38,120 nucleotides of DNA from Pirellulaceae bacterium (GCA_025459265.1 JALOQX010000066.1:1-38120), one strand, 5' to 3'. Counted from the first letter of the stretch, positions 1-10,543 are shown. A program made the numbers and translations. Notes: a model not told the origin generated them from the sequence alone.

Positions 1-1232
1 CCGAGATCAGCGGCGAGGAGATTGGGAGTATCGACCTGGAGGATCTGATCAAGGAAGAGACGATGGTGGTCTCGATCAGTCACCGGGGGTACATCAAGCG
101 GACGGCGGTCAGCACGTATCGAGCGCAGCGGCGGGGCGGCAAGGGGCTCAAGGGGGCCAGCACCGAGGACGAGGACCCGATTCAGCACGTGTTCATTGCC
201 AGCACGCACGCCTACCTGCTCTTCTTCACCAACCAGGGCAAGGTCTACTGGCAGAAGGTCTACGAACTGCCGGAACTGGGTCGCGAGAGCCGCGGCCGGG
301 CCATTGTCAACCTGCTGAATCTCGCCCCCGAAGAAAAGATCGCCGATTGTGTCGCGGTGCGGGATTTCAATCTGCCCGGCCATTTCCTGATGAAGGCCAC
401 GCGCAAGGGTCTGGTCAAGAAGACCCCCCTGGAGGAATACAGCCGACCCAAGCGGGGCGGCATCATCGCCATCAAGTTGCGCGACGACGACGAGTTGGTA
501 GACGTGGTCGTGACCAAACCAGGCGACGAAGTCCTGCTCGCCACGGCCAGCGGCATGGCCATCCGCTTCCAGGAATCCGATGCCCGGCCGATGGGGCGCA
601 ACACGTCGGGCGTCAAAGGGATCACGCTGCAGGCGGATGATGAGCTCGTGGGCATGGTGGTGGCAGACCCGACGGCCACCCTGTTGACCGCCTGCGAAAA
701 CGGTTTCGGCAAACGGACCCCGTTCGGCGTGGGATCGCTGAGCGAGGACGATACCGAGGAAGAAAACGCCTCGGCCGCCCGGTATCGCACGCAGCACCGC
801 GGCGGAAAAGGGCTGCGGGACATCAAGACGACGCCACGCAACGGGCGTGTCATCGGGATCGCCCGGGTGCACGATGACGATGAAGTGCTGATGATGACCG
901 CTCGCGGCAAGATCCAGCGTGTGGCCGTGGCCGAAATCAGCGTGATCGGCCGCAACACCCAGGGCGTGCGCATCATGACGCTGGACGACGAGGACGTGCT
1001 GGCCGCCATCGTCCGCGTGCCGCAGGAGGATGTGAACGACGAGGACGTGGCCGAGGCGACGACACCCCCGCTGCCGCGTGCCGACGCCCCGCCTGGGCCA
1101 GCCACGACCCTGGCATCGCCCGCGGCGGACGAGGATGTGGACGACGGGTTCGAACTGGACGAGGACGCGGACGGCGAGCAGGACGACGAGCGTGAGGCGG
1201 ACGAAGAGGCTGAGTCAGGCGATGGTATCTGA
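1..1232 (+). CDS. gyrA: DNA gyrase subunit A, C-terminal part (5' end outside window)
   Basis: The reading frame is open from base 3 to the stop at 1230-1232, so this is the 3' end of a larger gene. The encoded part is the DNA-wrapping beta-pinwheel domain of gyrase A, which lets the enzyme introduce negative supercoils. The GyrA box QRRGGKG lies at 126-146, preceded by ISHRGYIKR, a typical opening of this domain. A second, box-like TQHRGGKG occurs in a later blade, along with recurring blade signatures such as GRNTSGVKG and GRNTQGVRI. The last 60 or so residues are a low-complexity tail rich in Asp and Glu, as in many GyrA proteins, where acidic tails tune wrapping. The N-terminal breakage-reunion domain with its catalytic tyrosine lies upstream of the window. 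The gmd start follows after 24 nt, so the two may be co-transcribed. Confidence 0.95.
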   Translation, partial: EISGEEIGSIDLEDLIKEETMVVSISHRGYIKRTAVSTYRAQRRGGKGLKGASTEDEDPIQHVFIASTHAYLLFFTNQGKVYWQKVYELPELGRESRGRAIVNLLNLAPEEKIADCVAVRDFNLPGHFLMKATRKGLVKKTPLEEYSRPKRGGIIAIKLRDDDELVDVVVTKPGDEVLLATASGMAIRFQESDARPMGRNTSGVKGITLQADDELVGMVVADPTATLLTACENGFGKRTPFGVGSLSEDDTEEENASAARYRTQHRGGKGLRDIKTTPRNGRVIGIARVHDDDEVLMMTARGKIQRVAVAEISVIGRNTQGVRIMTLDDEDVLAAIVRVPQEDVNDEDVAEATTPPLPRADAPPGPATTLASPAADEDVDDGFELDEDADGEQDDEREADEEAESGDGI

Positions 1233-3160
<1,928 letters not shown>

Positions 3161-3194
3161 TCGCGGGCCGGGTGTCGGTTGTGCCGCCGGAATA

Positions 3195-3203
3195 TGCCAT
3201 ACT
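3195..3203 (+). promoter_or_regulatory. Possible extended -10 promoter element before the UDP-glucose dehydrogenase homologue
   Basis: In the 91-nt gap after the rmd-like gene, TGC followed by CATACT resembles an extended -10 box (TGn plus TAnnnT-like hexamer). No convincing -35 box is seen at the expected distance. If used, transcription would start near 3210, about 40 nt before the ATG. The gap length fits a separate promoter, but the evidence is weak. Confidence 0.3.
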
Positions 3204-3251
3204 GGGAGCGGGCTCGTCGACCGCCGACATCCTTGAGCTGAGGACGATCCG

Positions 3252-4583
3252 ATGAAGATCGCAATCATTGGCACGGGCTACGTGGGACTGGTCACCGGGA
3301 CGTGCCTGGCCGACACCGGCAACGAGGTGACTTGCATCGATGTGGACGAGTCGAAGATCGAGAAACTCTCGCAGGGCAAGGTACCGCTCTATGAACCCGG
3401 TCTGGCGGAGATGGTCGTCCGCAATGCTTCGACCGGACGGCTGCACTTCACAACGCGGCTGGAGGACGCCGTGCGGGCTGCCGCGGTGGTCTACCTGGCC
3501 GTCGGCACGCCAGTGGCCGACGACGGGACGGCGGATCTGACCGCCCTGCGGCAAGTCATCGATCGGATCGCACCCTGCCTGGCTCAACATGCCGTGGTGG
3601 CGATCAAAAGTACCGTGCCGGTCGGGACCCAGGCCGAAGTGACGGAGCGTCTCCGGCAGAAGACCGGCCGGGCCTGCGATGTGGCGAGCAATCCCGAGTT
3701 CCTCAAGGAGGGCTCTGCATTGCATGACTTTCTGTTCCCTGACCGCATCGTGGTCGGTGTCCGGCGTCCCGAGGTGGCCGACATGCTGCGGAGACTGTAC
3801 GCACCCTTCCTGCGCACCGACAGGCCGTTCCTGGTCATGAGTCCGGAGAGTGCCGAGATGACCAAGTACGTGGCCAGCGCACTGCTTTCGACCCGCATCA
3901 GCTTCATCAATGAGATGGCGAACTTGTGCGAGCAGTTGGACGCGGACATCAACGAGGTGCGGCGAGGGATCGGGCACGACCAGCGGATCGGCTGCGCGTT
4001 CCTGTTCCCCGGCATCGGGTATGGCGGGAGCAGTCTCCCCGGGGACATGCGGGCCCTGGCGGCGCTGGCAGGCCGCCTGGGTCAGGCGGCGGACCTGATC
4101 ACAGCCGTGGATGCCGTGAATGCCCGCCAGAAGCTGGTGTTGTTCCACAAACTGAATGACCACTTCCAGGGCGAGCTGCAGGGCAAGACCGTCGCCGTGT
4201 GGGGAATCGCCTTCAAGCCACGCACGGACGACATTCGTGACGCACCCGCGCTGACGCTCATCGACCGGCTGCTGGCCGGCGGCGCTCGGGTCCACGTACA
4301 TGATCCAGTCGCGATGCCGAACGTGCGGGAGATCTACGGCGAGCAGCTGCTGTACGGCAATCATCCGATGGATGTCCTGGTGGGCGTCAACGCGCTGGTC
4401 ATCGCCACGGAATGGAGCGAATTCCGTAACCCCGACTTCGCCGAGATGCGGCGGCGCATGGCCGCCCCCGTGATCGTTGACGGCCGCAACCTGTTCGATC
4501 TCGTCACGATGTCCACCGAGGGTTTCACGTACTACTCGATTGGACGTCGCACGGTCCGGCCGTCCGCGGGCGATGGCGCGTGA
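3252..4583 (+). CDS. UDP-glucose 6-dehydrogenase family protein with altered active site
   Basis: This 443-residue protein has the full three-part layout of UDP-glucose/GDP-mannose dehydrogenases: the NAD motif GTGYVGLVTGTCLAD at the N-terminus, KSTVPVGT, NPEFLKEGSA (Glu149 and Glu153), EMTKY with Lys205, and a C-terminal UDP-binding domain with AVWGIAFKPRTDDIR. Family members oxidise the sugar C6 twice through a thiohemiacetal on a conserved cysteine in GYGGSCxPKD. Here that segment reads GYGGSSLPGD: the cysteine is Ser261 and the following lysine is Gly264, while Asp265 is kept. The usual asparagine four residues after Lys205 is Ser209. The fold is therefore clear, but normal conversion to UDP-glucuronate is doubtful. 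The ATG start has GAGGA about 8 nt upstream. It could be a diverged enzyme stopping at the aldehyde, or a non-catalytic relative. The neighbours make GDP-deoxysugars. Confidence 0.9.
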   Translation: MKIAIIGTGYVGLVTGTCLADTGNEVTCIDVDESKIEKLSQGKVPLYEPGLAEMVVRNASTGRLHFTTRLEDAVRAAAVVYLAVGTPVADDGTADLTALRQVIDRIAPCLAQHAVVAIKSTVPVGTQAEVTERLRQKTGRACDVASNPEFLKEGSALHDFLFPDRIVVGVRRPEVADMLRRLYAPFLRTDRPFLVMSPESAEMTKYVASALLSTRISFINEMANLCEQLDADINEVRRGIGHDQRIGCAFLFPGIGYGGSSLPGDMRALAALAGRLGQAADLITAVDAVNARQKLVLFHKLNDHFQGELQGKTVAVWGIAFKPRTDDIRDAPALTLIDRLLAGGARVHVHDPVAMPNVREIYGEQLLYGNHPMDVLVGVNALVIATEWSEFRNPDFAEMRRRMAAPVIVDGRNLFDLVTMSTEGFTYYSIGRRTVRPSAGDGA

Positions 4584-4611
4584 CGATGACCCAGCGGTAA
4601 GGGCCGCTTGG

Positions 4612-5022
4612 TCAGGAGGTTTCCGGCGCTTCGCCGGGTTCCGCGGGGAAGGGCTCCGTCCCGCCCGCCGCCTCGGGCGCCTGGGTGTCGGGTGCGCGCG
4701 GAGCTTCTTGCACCTGTGCCCGAAGCCAGTCGAGGTAGCTGCGGCTGCCCCCCGTGACATCCGTCACGAGGATCTCCGGCTCCTCGTAGTTATGCCGGGC
4801 GCGAAGGCAGGCTTCCACCGCCGCGTAAAGCCGACGGACCGTCTTGGCAGTGCAGGTCCATTCCTGCGCGGTTTCGAGGCGGCCCTGCCAGCGATACACG
4901 CTCTGGACAGGACCGCCAATGGCCACGCACGCCGCCAGCCGTTGAGCCAGCAGGGCATCCGCGATCGCCACCGCGACTTCTCGCCGATCGGTGGTGGTCG
5001 ACACTTGAATCACATCGCGCAT
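4612..5022 (-). CDS. cutA: CutA divalent-cation tolerance family protein
   Basis: The 136-residue product matches CutA1, a small trimeric cytosolic protein with a ferredoxin-like fold. Its original link to copper tolerance is weak and its exact role is unsettled. The core runs from VIQVSTTTDRREVAVAIADA through LAACVAIGGPVQSVYRWQG to KTVRRLYAAVEACLRARHNYE and PEILVTDVTGGSRSYLDWL, which is the normal order. The typical family length is about 105-115 residues, and the extra C-terminal stretch here is a Pro/Ala/Glu-rich tail of about 30 residues. ATG at 5022 is preferred over longer starts because AGGAG lies at 5032-5036, and the conserved core begins immediately after it. It converges on the UDP-glucose dehydrogenase homologue, with 28 nt between the two stops. 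Confidence 0.88.
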   Translation of the reverse strand: MRDVIQVSTTTDRREVAVAIADALLAQRLAACVAIGGPVQSVYRWQGRLETAQEWTCTAKTVRRLYAAVEACLRARHNYEEPEILVTDVTGGSRSYLDWLRAQVQEAPRAPDTQAPEAAGGTEPFPAEPGEAPETS

Positions 5023-5276
5023 CGTACTGAGCTCCTGCTCCCGTGCCCGACGCGGGGTGACGGCATCCCCCCGCGTGCTGTCCATTGTATCGACCCTGCG
5101 GGTGGTGCGAGATATCGCGGGTCATCGCGGACGAGGCCGCGGTTTCGCAACCTCTATCGGGGGGGGACGTCCGCTGTGCGCCGGATTCAAAGCCTAGTCT
5201 TGTAAGGCAGCGTGTTGCCGACGGGGCGCCTGGTGGCGAGAAATCCAGACGAGGATGGCATGAGCGGTAGGGCATC

Positions 5277-6380
5277 ATGACAGTCCGTTTGACATCGACC
5301 GCAAGCGCCACATGGTTTCTTAGCGGCCAGGTTGAAGAGGGTACGGCGACACGGGATGTCCCTATTGATGCGTCCCCGTTTCAAGTGGGGCGCAAGTGCG
5401 GCGTGTCGCTGCGCATTCCCAGTCCGACGGTATCGAACATCCATGCGGAGTTCGTGCAGCAGGAAGGCCGGCTCGTCCTGCGCGACCTCGGCAGCACAAA
5501 CGGCACGTATGTCAATGGCGTGCGGATACTGGTGGATACGCAGGTCGAAGAAGGCGACCTGATCCAGTTCTCGAACATCGTGTTCCGCCTGATTCGCCAG
5601 GCCGTGGGTGGAGGTGTGGACACGCTGCAGGGCGACAGCTGCGATCGCGCCATGGCGCTGATCCAGTTTGACCGTCTGATGAACCGGCGTGCCATCATTC
5701 CGTTCTATCAGCCGATTGTGCGGGCGGGCGATTTTTCCGTGGTGGCGCACGAGGTGTTAGGACGCAGTCCCCTGTTCGGGCTCAAGACCCCGGACCTGAT
5801 GTTCCAGGCCGCGGCCCAGTTGAACCTCGAGGGCGAGCTGAGTCGGCTGTGTCGGCAGGTGGGTGTCGAACAGTGCCAACAGTACGGCACCACCACGCAC
5901 TTGTTCCTGAACACGCATCCCATCGAACTCCAGAAACTCGACGCGCTGACGGAGTCACTCCGCGAGCTCCGCCAGCAGTATCCGGACCTGCACCTGACAC
6001 TTGAGATCCACGAGGCGGCGGTGACGGATGCCGGCGTGATTCGCCAGCTGCACGCGGAACTCAAGGCGATGCACGTCGACATCGCCTACGATGATTTCGG
6101 TTCCGGCCAGGCGCGGTTGATTGAGCTGATCGAGGTCCCGCCGGACGTGCTGAAGTTCGACATTGGCCTGACGCGGAACCTGCCCTGCGCGTCCTCCAAG
6201 CGACGTCGCATGCTGCAGAGCCTGGTGCAAATGGTGCGCGAAGTGGGCATCCAAGCGTTGGCCGAAGGCATGGAAACCGAGGCCGAGGCGAAGGCGTGTG
6301 TGGACCTGGGGTTCGACCTGCACCAGGGTTTCTATTACGGCCAGCCGGTATCGGCACGACGCCGCCCGAAATCCATCTGA
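5277..6380 (+). CDS. FHA-EAL protein: phosphopeptide-binding domain fused to cyclic-di-GMP phosphodiesterase domain
   Basis: The 367-residue protein has two domains. Residues about 30-105 are an FHA domain, which binds phosphothreonine peptides: Gly38-Arg39, the SNIHAEF segment (Ser53, His56) and STNGTYVNG (Asn75, Asn80) are all present. Residues about 135-360 are an EAL domain, which hydrolyses cyclic di-GMP: EVLGR (159-163), Asn212, Glu243 in LEIHE, Asp272-Asp273 in YDDFGSG, Lys293 in LKFD, Glu330 in ALAEGMET and Gln350 in HQGFYYG. As the metal and catalytic residues look complete, an active phosphodiesterase is likely. No membrane segment, signal peptide or GGDEF domain is seen. The arrangement suggests cyclic-di-GMP breakdown placed under Ser/Thr kinase control. 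The ATG at 5277 has only a weak purine stretch (GTAGGG) upstream. Confidence 0.9.
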   Translation: MTVRLTSTASATWFLSGQVEEGTATRDVPIDASPFQVGRKCGVSLRIPSPTVSNIHAEFVQQEGRLVLRDLGSTNGTYVNGVRILVDTQVEEGDLIQFSNIVFRLIRQAVGGGVDTLQGDSCDRAMALIQFDRLMNRRAIIPFYQPIVRAGDFSVVAHEVLGRSPLFGLKTPDLMFQAAAQLNLEGELSRLCRQVGVEQCQQYGTTTHLFLNTHPIELQKLDALTESLRELRQQYPDLHLTLEIHEAAVTDAGVIRQLHAELKAMHVDIAYDDFGSGQARLIELIEVPPDVLKFDIGLTRNLPCASSKRRRMLQSLVQMVREVGIQALAEGMETEAEAKACVDLGFDLHQGFYYGQPVSARRRPKSI

Positions 6381-6398
6381 CACGCTGCCGTCATCTTG

Positions 6399-6428
6399 TT
6401 GACGGCGTCTGGTCGCGGGTCCTATACT
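6399..6428 (+). promoter_or_regulatory. Sigma70-type promoter for the GH172 gene
   Basis: TTGACG at 6399-6404 and TATACT at 6423-6428 are separated by 18 nt, close to the sigma70 consensus. A start site near 6435 would give a leader of about 33 nt containing GGGAGG at 6452-6457. It lies only 18 nt after the stop of the FHA-EAL gene, so the enzyme gene is probably a separate transcription unit. Confidence 0.7.
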
Positions 6429-6467
6429 CGCACCACAGTCTGGTACTCGACGGGAGGAATCTTTCCT

Positions 6468-8075
6468 ATGCACGTCTTGACGCGCGCGGTGACACGGTGT
6501 TGGTACTGGATCGGGGTCTGTGTCGTGGGTCTGCTGACGGAAGTGGCCGCGGCCCAGACGATGGACCAGTTGGCGTTGCCCAAGGCGGGACGGAGCATGC
6601 GGTCGACCTCGACGGCGGCCGATGCACAGGGGCGCTACCTGCACGACAACGCGGACAATTCTTGCCTGGCGCCCGGGGCAACGCGAATGGTGCTGGACGC
6701 CCAAGGGCCCGGGGTCGTGACTCACCTGTGGTTCACGTTCCTGGGTCCCGAGCGTCAGCGCTGGGCAACGCAGGGGTCGGCCAATCACCAGGAGATCCTG
6801 CTGCGCGTGTGGTACGACGATCAGCCGCGTCCGGCGATCGAGGTGCCGTTCGGCGAGTTCTTTGCCTGTTGCTTCGGCCAGCGGACGGAAGTCATCAGCA
6901 TGCCCGTCGTGGTCGAGGACGGCGATTCGTACAACTGCTTCTGGCGCATGCCGTTTCGCGACTCGATTCGGATCGAAGTGGTGAACCAAAGCACCAAGTC
7001 GCTGAACCTGCTGTATTACAACATCGACTGGATCAAGCTGGACGACTGGACCGACGGCACGCCGTACTTCTATGCGCGGTACCGGCAGGAGTACCCTGTG
7101 CGGAGCGGCAGGGACTATGTGATCCTGGAGACACAGGGGAAGGGGCACTACGTCGGCACGGTGTTGGCCGTGCGGACGCGCAGCCCGTCCTGGTTTGGAG
7201 AAGGGGATGAGAAGATCTACGTCGACGGCGAGGAGACCGCGTCGGTCTGGGGTACGGGAACCGAGGATTATTTCCTGTCCGCCTGGGGGCTCAAGCGGGC
7301 TGGCACACCGTATTTCGGGACGCCGTCGTTTGACCAGTGGGGGATCGTGGGCGGCCATACCGCGGCATATCGCTGGCACATTCAGGATCCGATCGTGTTC
7401 CAGCAATCGCTCAAGGTGACCCTGGAGCACTGGGGGTGGATCTCCACGGATGAGAATGCGCAGGGCGAGCGGCACAGCTGGAACGAGCGGGAGGACGATT
7501 TTGCCAGCGTGGCGTTCTGGTACCAGACGGGGGTGCCGCCGGCGGGAGACCCGGTACCGGACGCGCGGGCCCGTGCGCTGCCGAACCTCGATCTGTCATT
7601 TCCCGCCAGCCCGTTCGCTCAGGCGCAACACCACGGCGCGGGCGTCGCGCGCGTCCAGGACAACTTGTCGTTTTATCCCCAGGGACAGCTGTTCTACCAG
7701 CCGCAGGAGGCGGAGGGGGCGTGGGTCGAGATTCCATTTCACGTGTCGCGGCGCGAACCGCGGCGCTTGCTGCTGAAAGTGACGCGGGCGGAAGATTACG
7801 GCATCTACCAGGCCTTTCTCAACGGGGTGCGGATCGGACCGCCGCTCGATCTCTACGCCCCCGAAGTGATGCCCTGGGAGTGCCATCTGCTGGATTTCTG
7901 GCCCGAACCGGGGGACTACACGCTGCGACTGGAGTGTGTCGGCAAGAACCCCCGGTCGCTGGGCTGCTATCTGGGCCTGGAGTCGGTCGCGTTACGGGAG
8001 CGCCGTCCGCGCGTGACCGAATGGGCCCGCGATGCGAACCGCGACTGGCGGACGGACCCGGTGCTGTACGACTGA
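6468..8075 (+). CDS. Exported GH172 (DUF2961) glycoside hydrolase
   Basis: The 535-residue product starts with a signal peptide: Arg6 and Arg10, a hydrophobic stretch, then VAAAQ with likely cleavage before Gln30. The central part has the DUF2961 signature WFGEGDEKIYVDGE followed by WGTGTEDYF. This family is now classed as GH172, whose known members act on fructofuranosides and D-arabinofuranosides. Glu245 (in EGDE) and Glu266 (in GTEDYF) are 21 residues apart, the spacing I recall for the nucleophile and acid/base of a characterised member. After the catalytic part, residues about 400-525 form a further beta-rich region (LLLKVTRAEDYGIYQAFLNG and beyond), probably a jelly-roll domain. ATG at 6468 is chosen over an upstream in-frame start because GGGAGG sits at 6452-6457 and the signal peptide begins there. 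The actual substrate cannot be told. Confidence 0.85.
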   Translation: MHVLTRAVTRCWYWIGVCVVGLLTEVAAAQTMDQLALPKAGRSMRSTSTAADAQGRYLHDNADNSCLAPGATRMVLDAQGPGVVTHLWFTFLGPERQRWATQGSANHQEILLRVWYDDQPRPAIEVPFGEFFACCFGQRTEVISMPVVVEDGDSYNCFWRMPFRDSIRIEVVNQSTKSLNLLYYNIDWIKLDDWTDGTPYFYARYRQEYPVRSGRDYVILETQGKGHYVGTVLAVRTRSPSWFGEGDEKIYVDGEETASVWGTGTEDYFLSAWGLKRAGTPYFGTPSFDQWGIVGGHTAAYRWHIQDPIVFQQSLKVTLEHWGWISTDENAQGERHSWNEREDDFASVAFWYQTGVPPAGDPVPDARARALPNLDLSFPASPFAQAQHHGAGVARVQDNLSFYPQGQLFYQPQEAEGAWVEIPFHVSRREPRRLLLKVTRAEDYGIYQAFLNGVRIGPPLDLYAPEVMPWECHLLDFWPEPGDYTLRLECVGKNPRSLGCYLGLESVALRERRPRVTEWARDANRDWRTDPVLYD

Positions 8076-8093
8076 AGCGCGGTGCCGGCGAGA

Positions 8094-9014
8094 TCAGCGC
8101 TGGCGTTTCTCGCGCATGCGCCGCGAGTACTGCTCGAGCACGCGACGTTCGCGTCCGGTCAGGCTGCGTTCACCCTCCCGGTGCAGCTTGTCGAGAATCC
8201 GGTCGGCTTCCTCATCCAACCTGCTGTCGTCGGCACCCGGCCGATGGATCCGCAGCCGCGTGGGGCCCGCGGGACGCCAGCGGCGGAACCAGCCGCCCCA
8301 GCGGCTCAGGGTCCAGCCTCGGCGCCAATAAAGGAAGGCGAAGGCCGCGCCGCCCAGATGGGCTTGCCAGGCCACCGTGCTGGAGCGCTGGCCAACCGCG
8401 GTGAGCAAGTCGGTGCCGATCGCCAGGGCTCCGATCAGCCAGGCGGGAACCGCCAGCAGTCCCCAGACGTAGACGGTTTGCCGCGGATAGCAAAACACGA
8501 ACCACAGGAACACGGCCGTCACGCCGCCCGATGCGCCCACCACGTGCCGGCCTCGTCCCGCAGCGACGGCCCCGCTGCCAGCCGACGCCCCGAGCCACCA
8601 GAGGTTCTCCGCCAGAACCCAGACCACCCCGGCGAACACGATGGCAGCCAGGTAGAACAGCAGAAACTCCCGCGGCCCGACACGGGACTCCATCACGCGG
8701 CCGAACATCCACAGCAGGAACATGTTGAGGCCGACATGAAATACGCCGCCCGGCTTGCCCAGCGGCGCGTGCGCGAAGCCGTACGAGAGCAGATTCCAGA
8801 TTTCCCAGGGACGACGATAGACGTCCGCCTGCAGCGCCAGCACGTTGCTCAGCCAGTAGCCGTCCCGATCCGGCGTCGGGGGCGTGAAGATGTCGATCAG
8901 CGAGACCGCCACCGTGACGATCACGAGTCGCGTGACCATCGTCCGGGGGCCGCCGCCCACGAGAAACCCCGCGGGGGGATCCTCCTGATAGTAGTCGCGA
9001 TCGTGGATTCCCAT
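8094..9014 (-). CDS. Rhomboid family intramembrane serine protease
   Basis: The 306-residue protein is a multi-span membrane protease of the rhomboid family. Catalytic Ser162 is in VVGASGGVTAVF and catalytic His219 in AWQAHLGGAAFAFLY. The supporting HxxxN motif is His93 and Asn97 in VFHVGLNMFLLWMFG. Hydrophobic segments lie near 26-42, 92-106, 116-137, 158-176, 180-204 and 214-230. After the last helix the tail is a basic, Trp/Arg-rich cytoplasmic region of about 75 residues. It is encoded convergently with the GH172 gene and ends 18 nt from it. Upstream, on the same strand, is an unknown membrane protein 23 nt away, so the two may be co-transcribed. A true Shine-Dalgarno sequence is not evident. 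It is a different subfamily from the GlpG-like protein at 29128-30042. Confidence 0.87.
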   Translation of the reverse strand: MGIHDRDYYQEDPPAGFLVGGGPRTMVTRLVIVTVAVSLIDIFTPPTPDRDGYWLSNVLALQADVYRRPWEIWNLLSYGFAHAPLGKPGGVFHVGLNMFLLWMFGRVMESRVGPREFLLFYLAAIVFAGVVWVLAENLWWLGASAGSGAVAAGRGRHVVGASGGVTAVFLWFVFCYPRQTVYVWGLLAVPAWLIGALAIGTDLLTAVGQRSSTVAWQAHLGGAAFAFLYWRRGWTLSRWGGWFRRWRPAGPTRLRIHRPGADDSRLDEEADRILDKLHREGERSLTGRERRVLEQYSRRMREKRQR

Positions 9015-9037
9015 GGCGGTCCGTTCGCAGGGAAGAC

Positions 9038-10543
9038 CTACGGTGTCTGCGCCGCAGCCACCGCCGCCGTGCGGCGATTGATCTCGTCGGTCACCGTCGT
9101 GTTGTAGAGCGTCAACTGCTGATCGAGCGCCAGATTCGTCTGGAACAGGTTGCTCAGTTCCTCGCTCAGCCCCGTCTGCTGGGCGGCCATCGTGCTGGCC
9201 AGGGCCGTGAGCTGCGTGCGGTCGCGTTCGACACCGTCCCGATCATGCTGCAGCTTGAGCCGCTCATCCTGCCGGTACGTTGTCTGCGCCTGAACCTTTT
9301 CGATCGACAGCTGCAGGGCGGCCACATCCCGCTGGGCTCGCCGCGTATCCTCCAGGCACTTCATGAACCGTGCCTGGTGGTCGTGGAACGCGCCCCGGTA
9401 ATCACGCAACGACCGCACGTAGTACGGCCCCAAGTTCGTGCAGACACCCTCGGTGATCCAACTGTCGACCTGGCGCTTGTCGTCGTCGTGGGCGTACGAA
9501 AACAAACCGATGTCCTTGACCCGCAGTGCGGCTTTGTCGCCCAACCGCAGCTGAGATGCCTGCGCCAGACCCTGCGCGTCAAAGGCACTGCCGCTCAGGC
9601 CGGTGTCCGGATTGTCGCTGTCCACCTGCTCGGTTCGCGCCACCTGGAATTCGAGCTTGCGCCACACGTTGTCCGGGTACCGATTGACGTCGTCCTCCGT
9701 CGCCGGCCTGCCGTCTTTCAGGTAGGGCTCGATGAACATCGTGACGAGGTCACTCTCGGCCGGCTGTAGCGTGACGGCCGAGAACACCTCCCGGAGCTTC
9801 GCCTCATCCATGACTCCGAAAACTGGTTCGGGGGTGTCGGCGAGTCTCTTACCGAGGGGATCGTCATTCGAGAACACGAAGTGGGCGTCGACGGGCATCG
9901 TTTCGTACAGCGTCCAGAATGCCGGCTGCACCGCGACGAGCGCTTGTTGCTGGCCATCCAGCGGCAGCGTCGGCTGCAGCGTCACGCTGGCGGGCTGGGC
10001 ATCGACCACGTGAAACTCGCCGAGGAACGCAATGGGATGCCGGTTCTCGTTCTCGATGAACGCATACAGCACCGTGTTGGCACTGATCCCGTTGGCCGGA
10101 GCCGTGCTCGGATCACCCGGTTCGCCCGTTGCCATCGGCGGCACCGTCGATACCTGCACGCCGCCAGCGGCCGGTACACCGGGAGTACACCGCCGCCAGA
10201 CGCGGCCGCGATCGAGCATCAGGCGGTCCAGCTTGATCTGCAGGTCGCGGACCGACCAGTCGCTCAGCGTGCCCCGAGGGGGCTCGACCTGCAAGGGATC
10301 ACCACGCTCGAGCAGCAGCCCTTGCCGCTGCGCCGCCGCCAGTTGCTTCGTCAAGTCGTCATACTGTTTGCGCCAATGCAGATGCGTCTTGACCGACATC
10401 GAGCCCACGACGAGCAGGCCCAGCGCGGCGAGAAACGTCAAGCACGCTGCCACGATGTGCCAGGCGCGCCACGTTGAGGCCGACAGGACGATGGTCACAA
10501 TGAACAAGATGACCACGAAGACGCCAACGAGCAGCGGGATCAT
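9038..10543 (-). CDS. Unknown membrane-anchored protein with C-terminal coiled coil
   Basis: I do not recognise this 501-residue protein. Two hydrophobic helices (about residues 2-22 and 28-50) open the sequence, so it is probably anchored in the membrane. A short charged segment with heptad-like spacing follows (about 57-75). The middle 300 residues look globular, with several aromatic-rich stretches such as FIENENRHPIAFLGEFHV. The last 100 or so residues, from about 390, have long runs of Gln, Arg, Leu and Glu in heptads, e.g. VERDRTQLTALASTMAAQQ, and should form a coiled coil. A strong promoter is present upstream (10597-10625). No clear Shine-Dalgarno sequence precedes the ATG. The layout would suit a structural or scaffold role at the membrane, but no function can be assigned. 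Confidence 0.75.
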   Translation of the reverse strand: MIPLLVGVFVVILFIVTIVLSASTWRAWHIVAACLTFLAALGLLVVGSMSVKTHLHWRKQYDDLTKQLAAAQRQGLLLERGDPLQVEPPRGTLSDWSVRDLQIKLDRLMLDRGRVWRRCTPGVPAAGGVQVSTVPPMATGEPGDPSTAPANGISANTVLYAFIENENRHPIAFLGEFHVVDAQPASVTLQPTLPLDGQQQALVAVQPAFWTLYETMPVDAHFVFSNDDPLGKRLADTPEPVFGVMDEAKLREVFSAVTLQPAESDLVTMFIEPYLKDGRPATEDDVNRYPDNVWRKLEFQVARTEQVDSDNPDTGLSGSAFDAQGLAQASQLRLGDKAALRVKDIGLFSYAHDDDKRQVDSWITEGVCTNLGPYYVRSLRDYRGAFHDHQARFMKCLEDTRRAQRDVAALQLSIEKVQAQTTYRQDERLKLQHDRDGVERDRTQLTALASTMAAQQTGLSEELSNLFQTNLALDQQLTLYNTTVTDEINRRTAAVAAAQTP

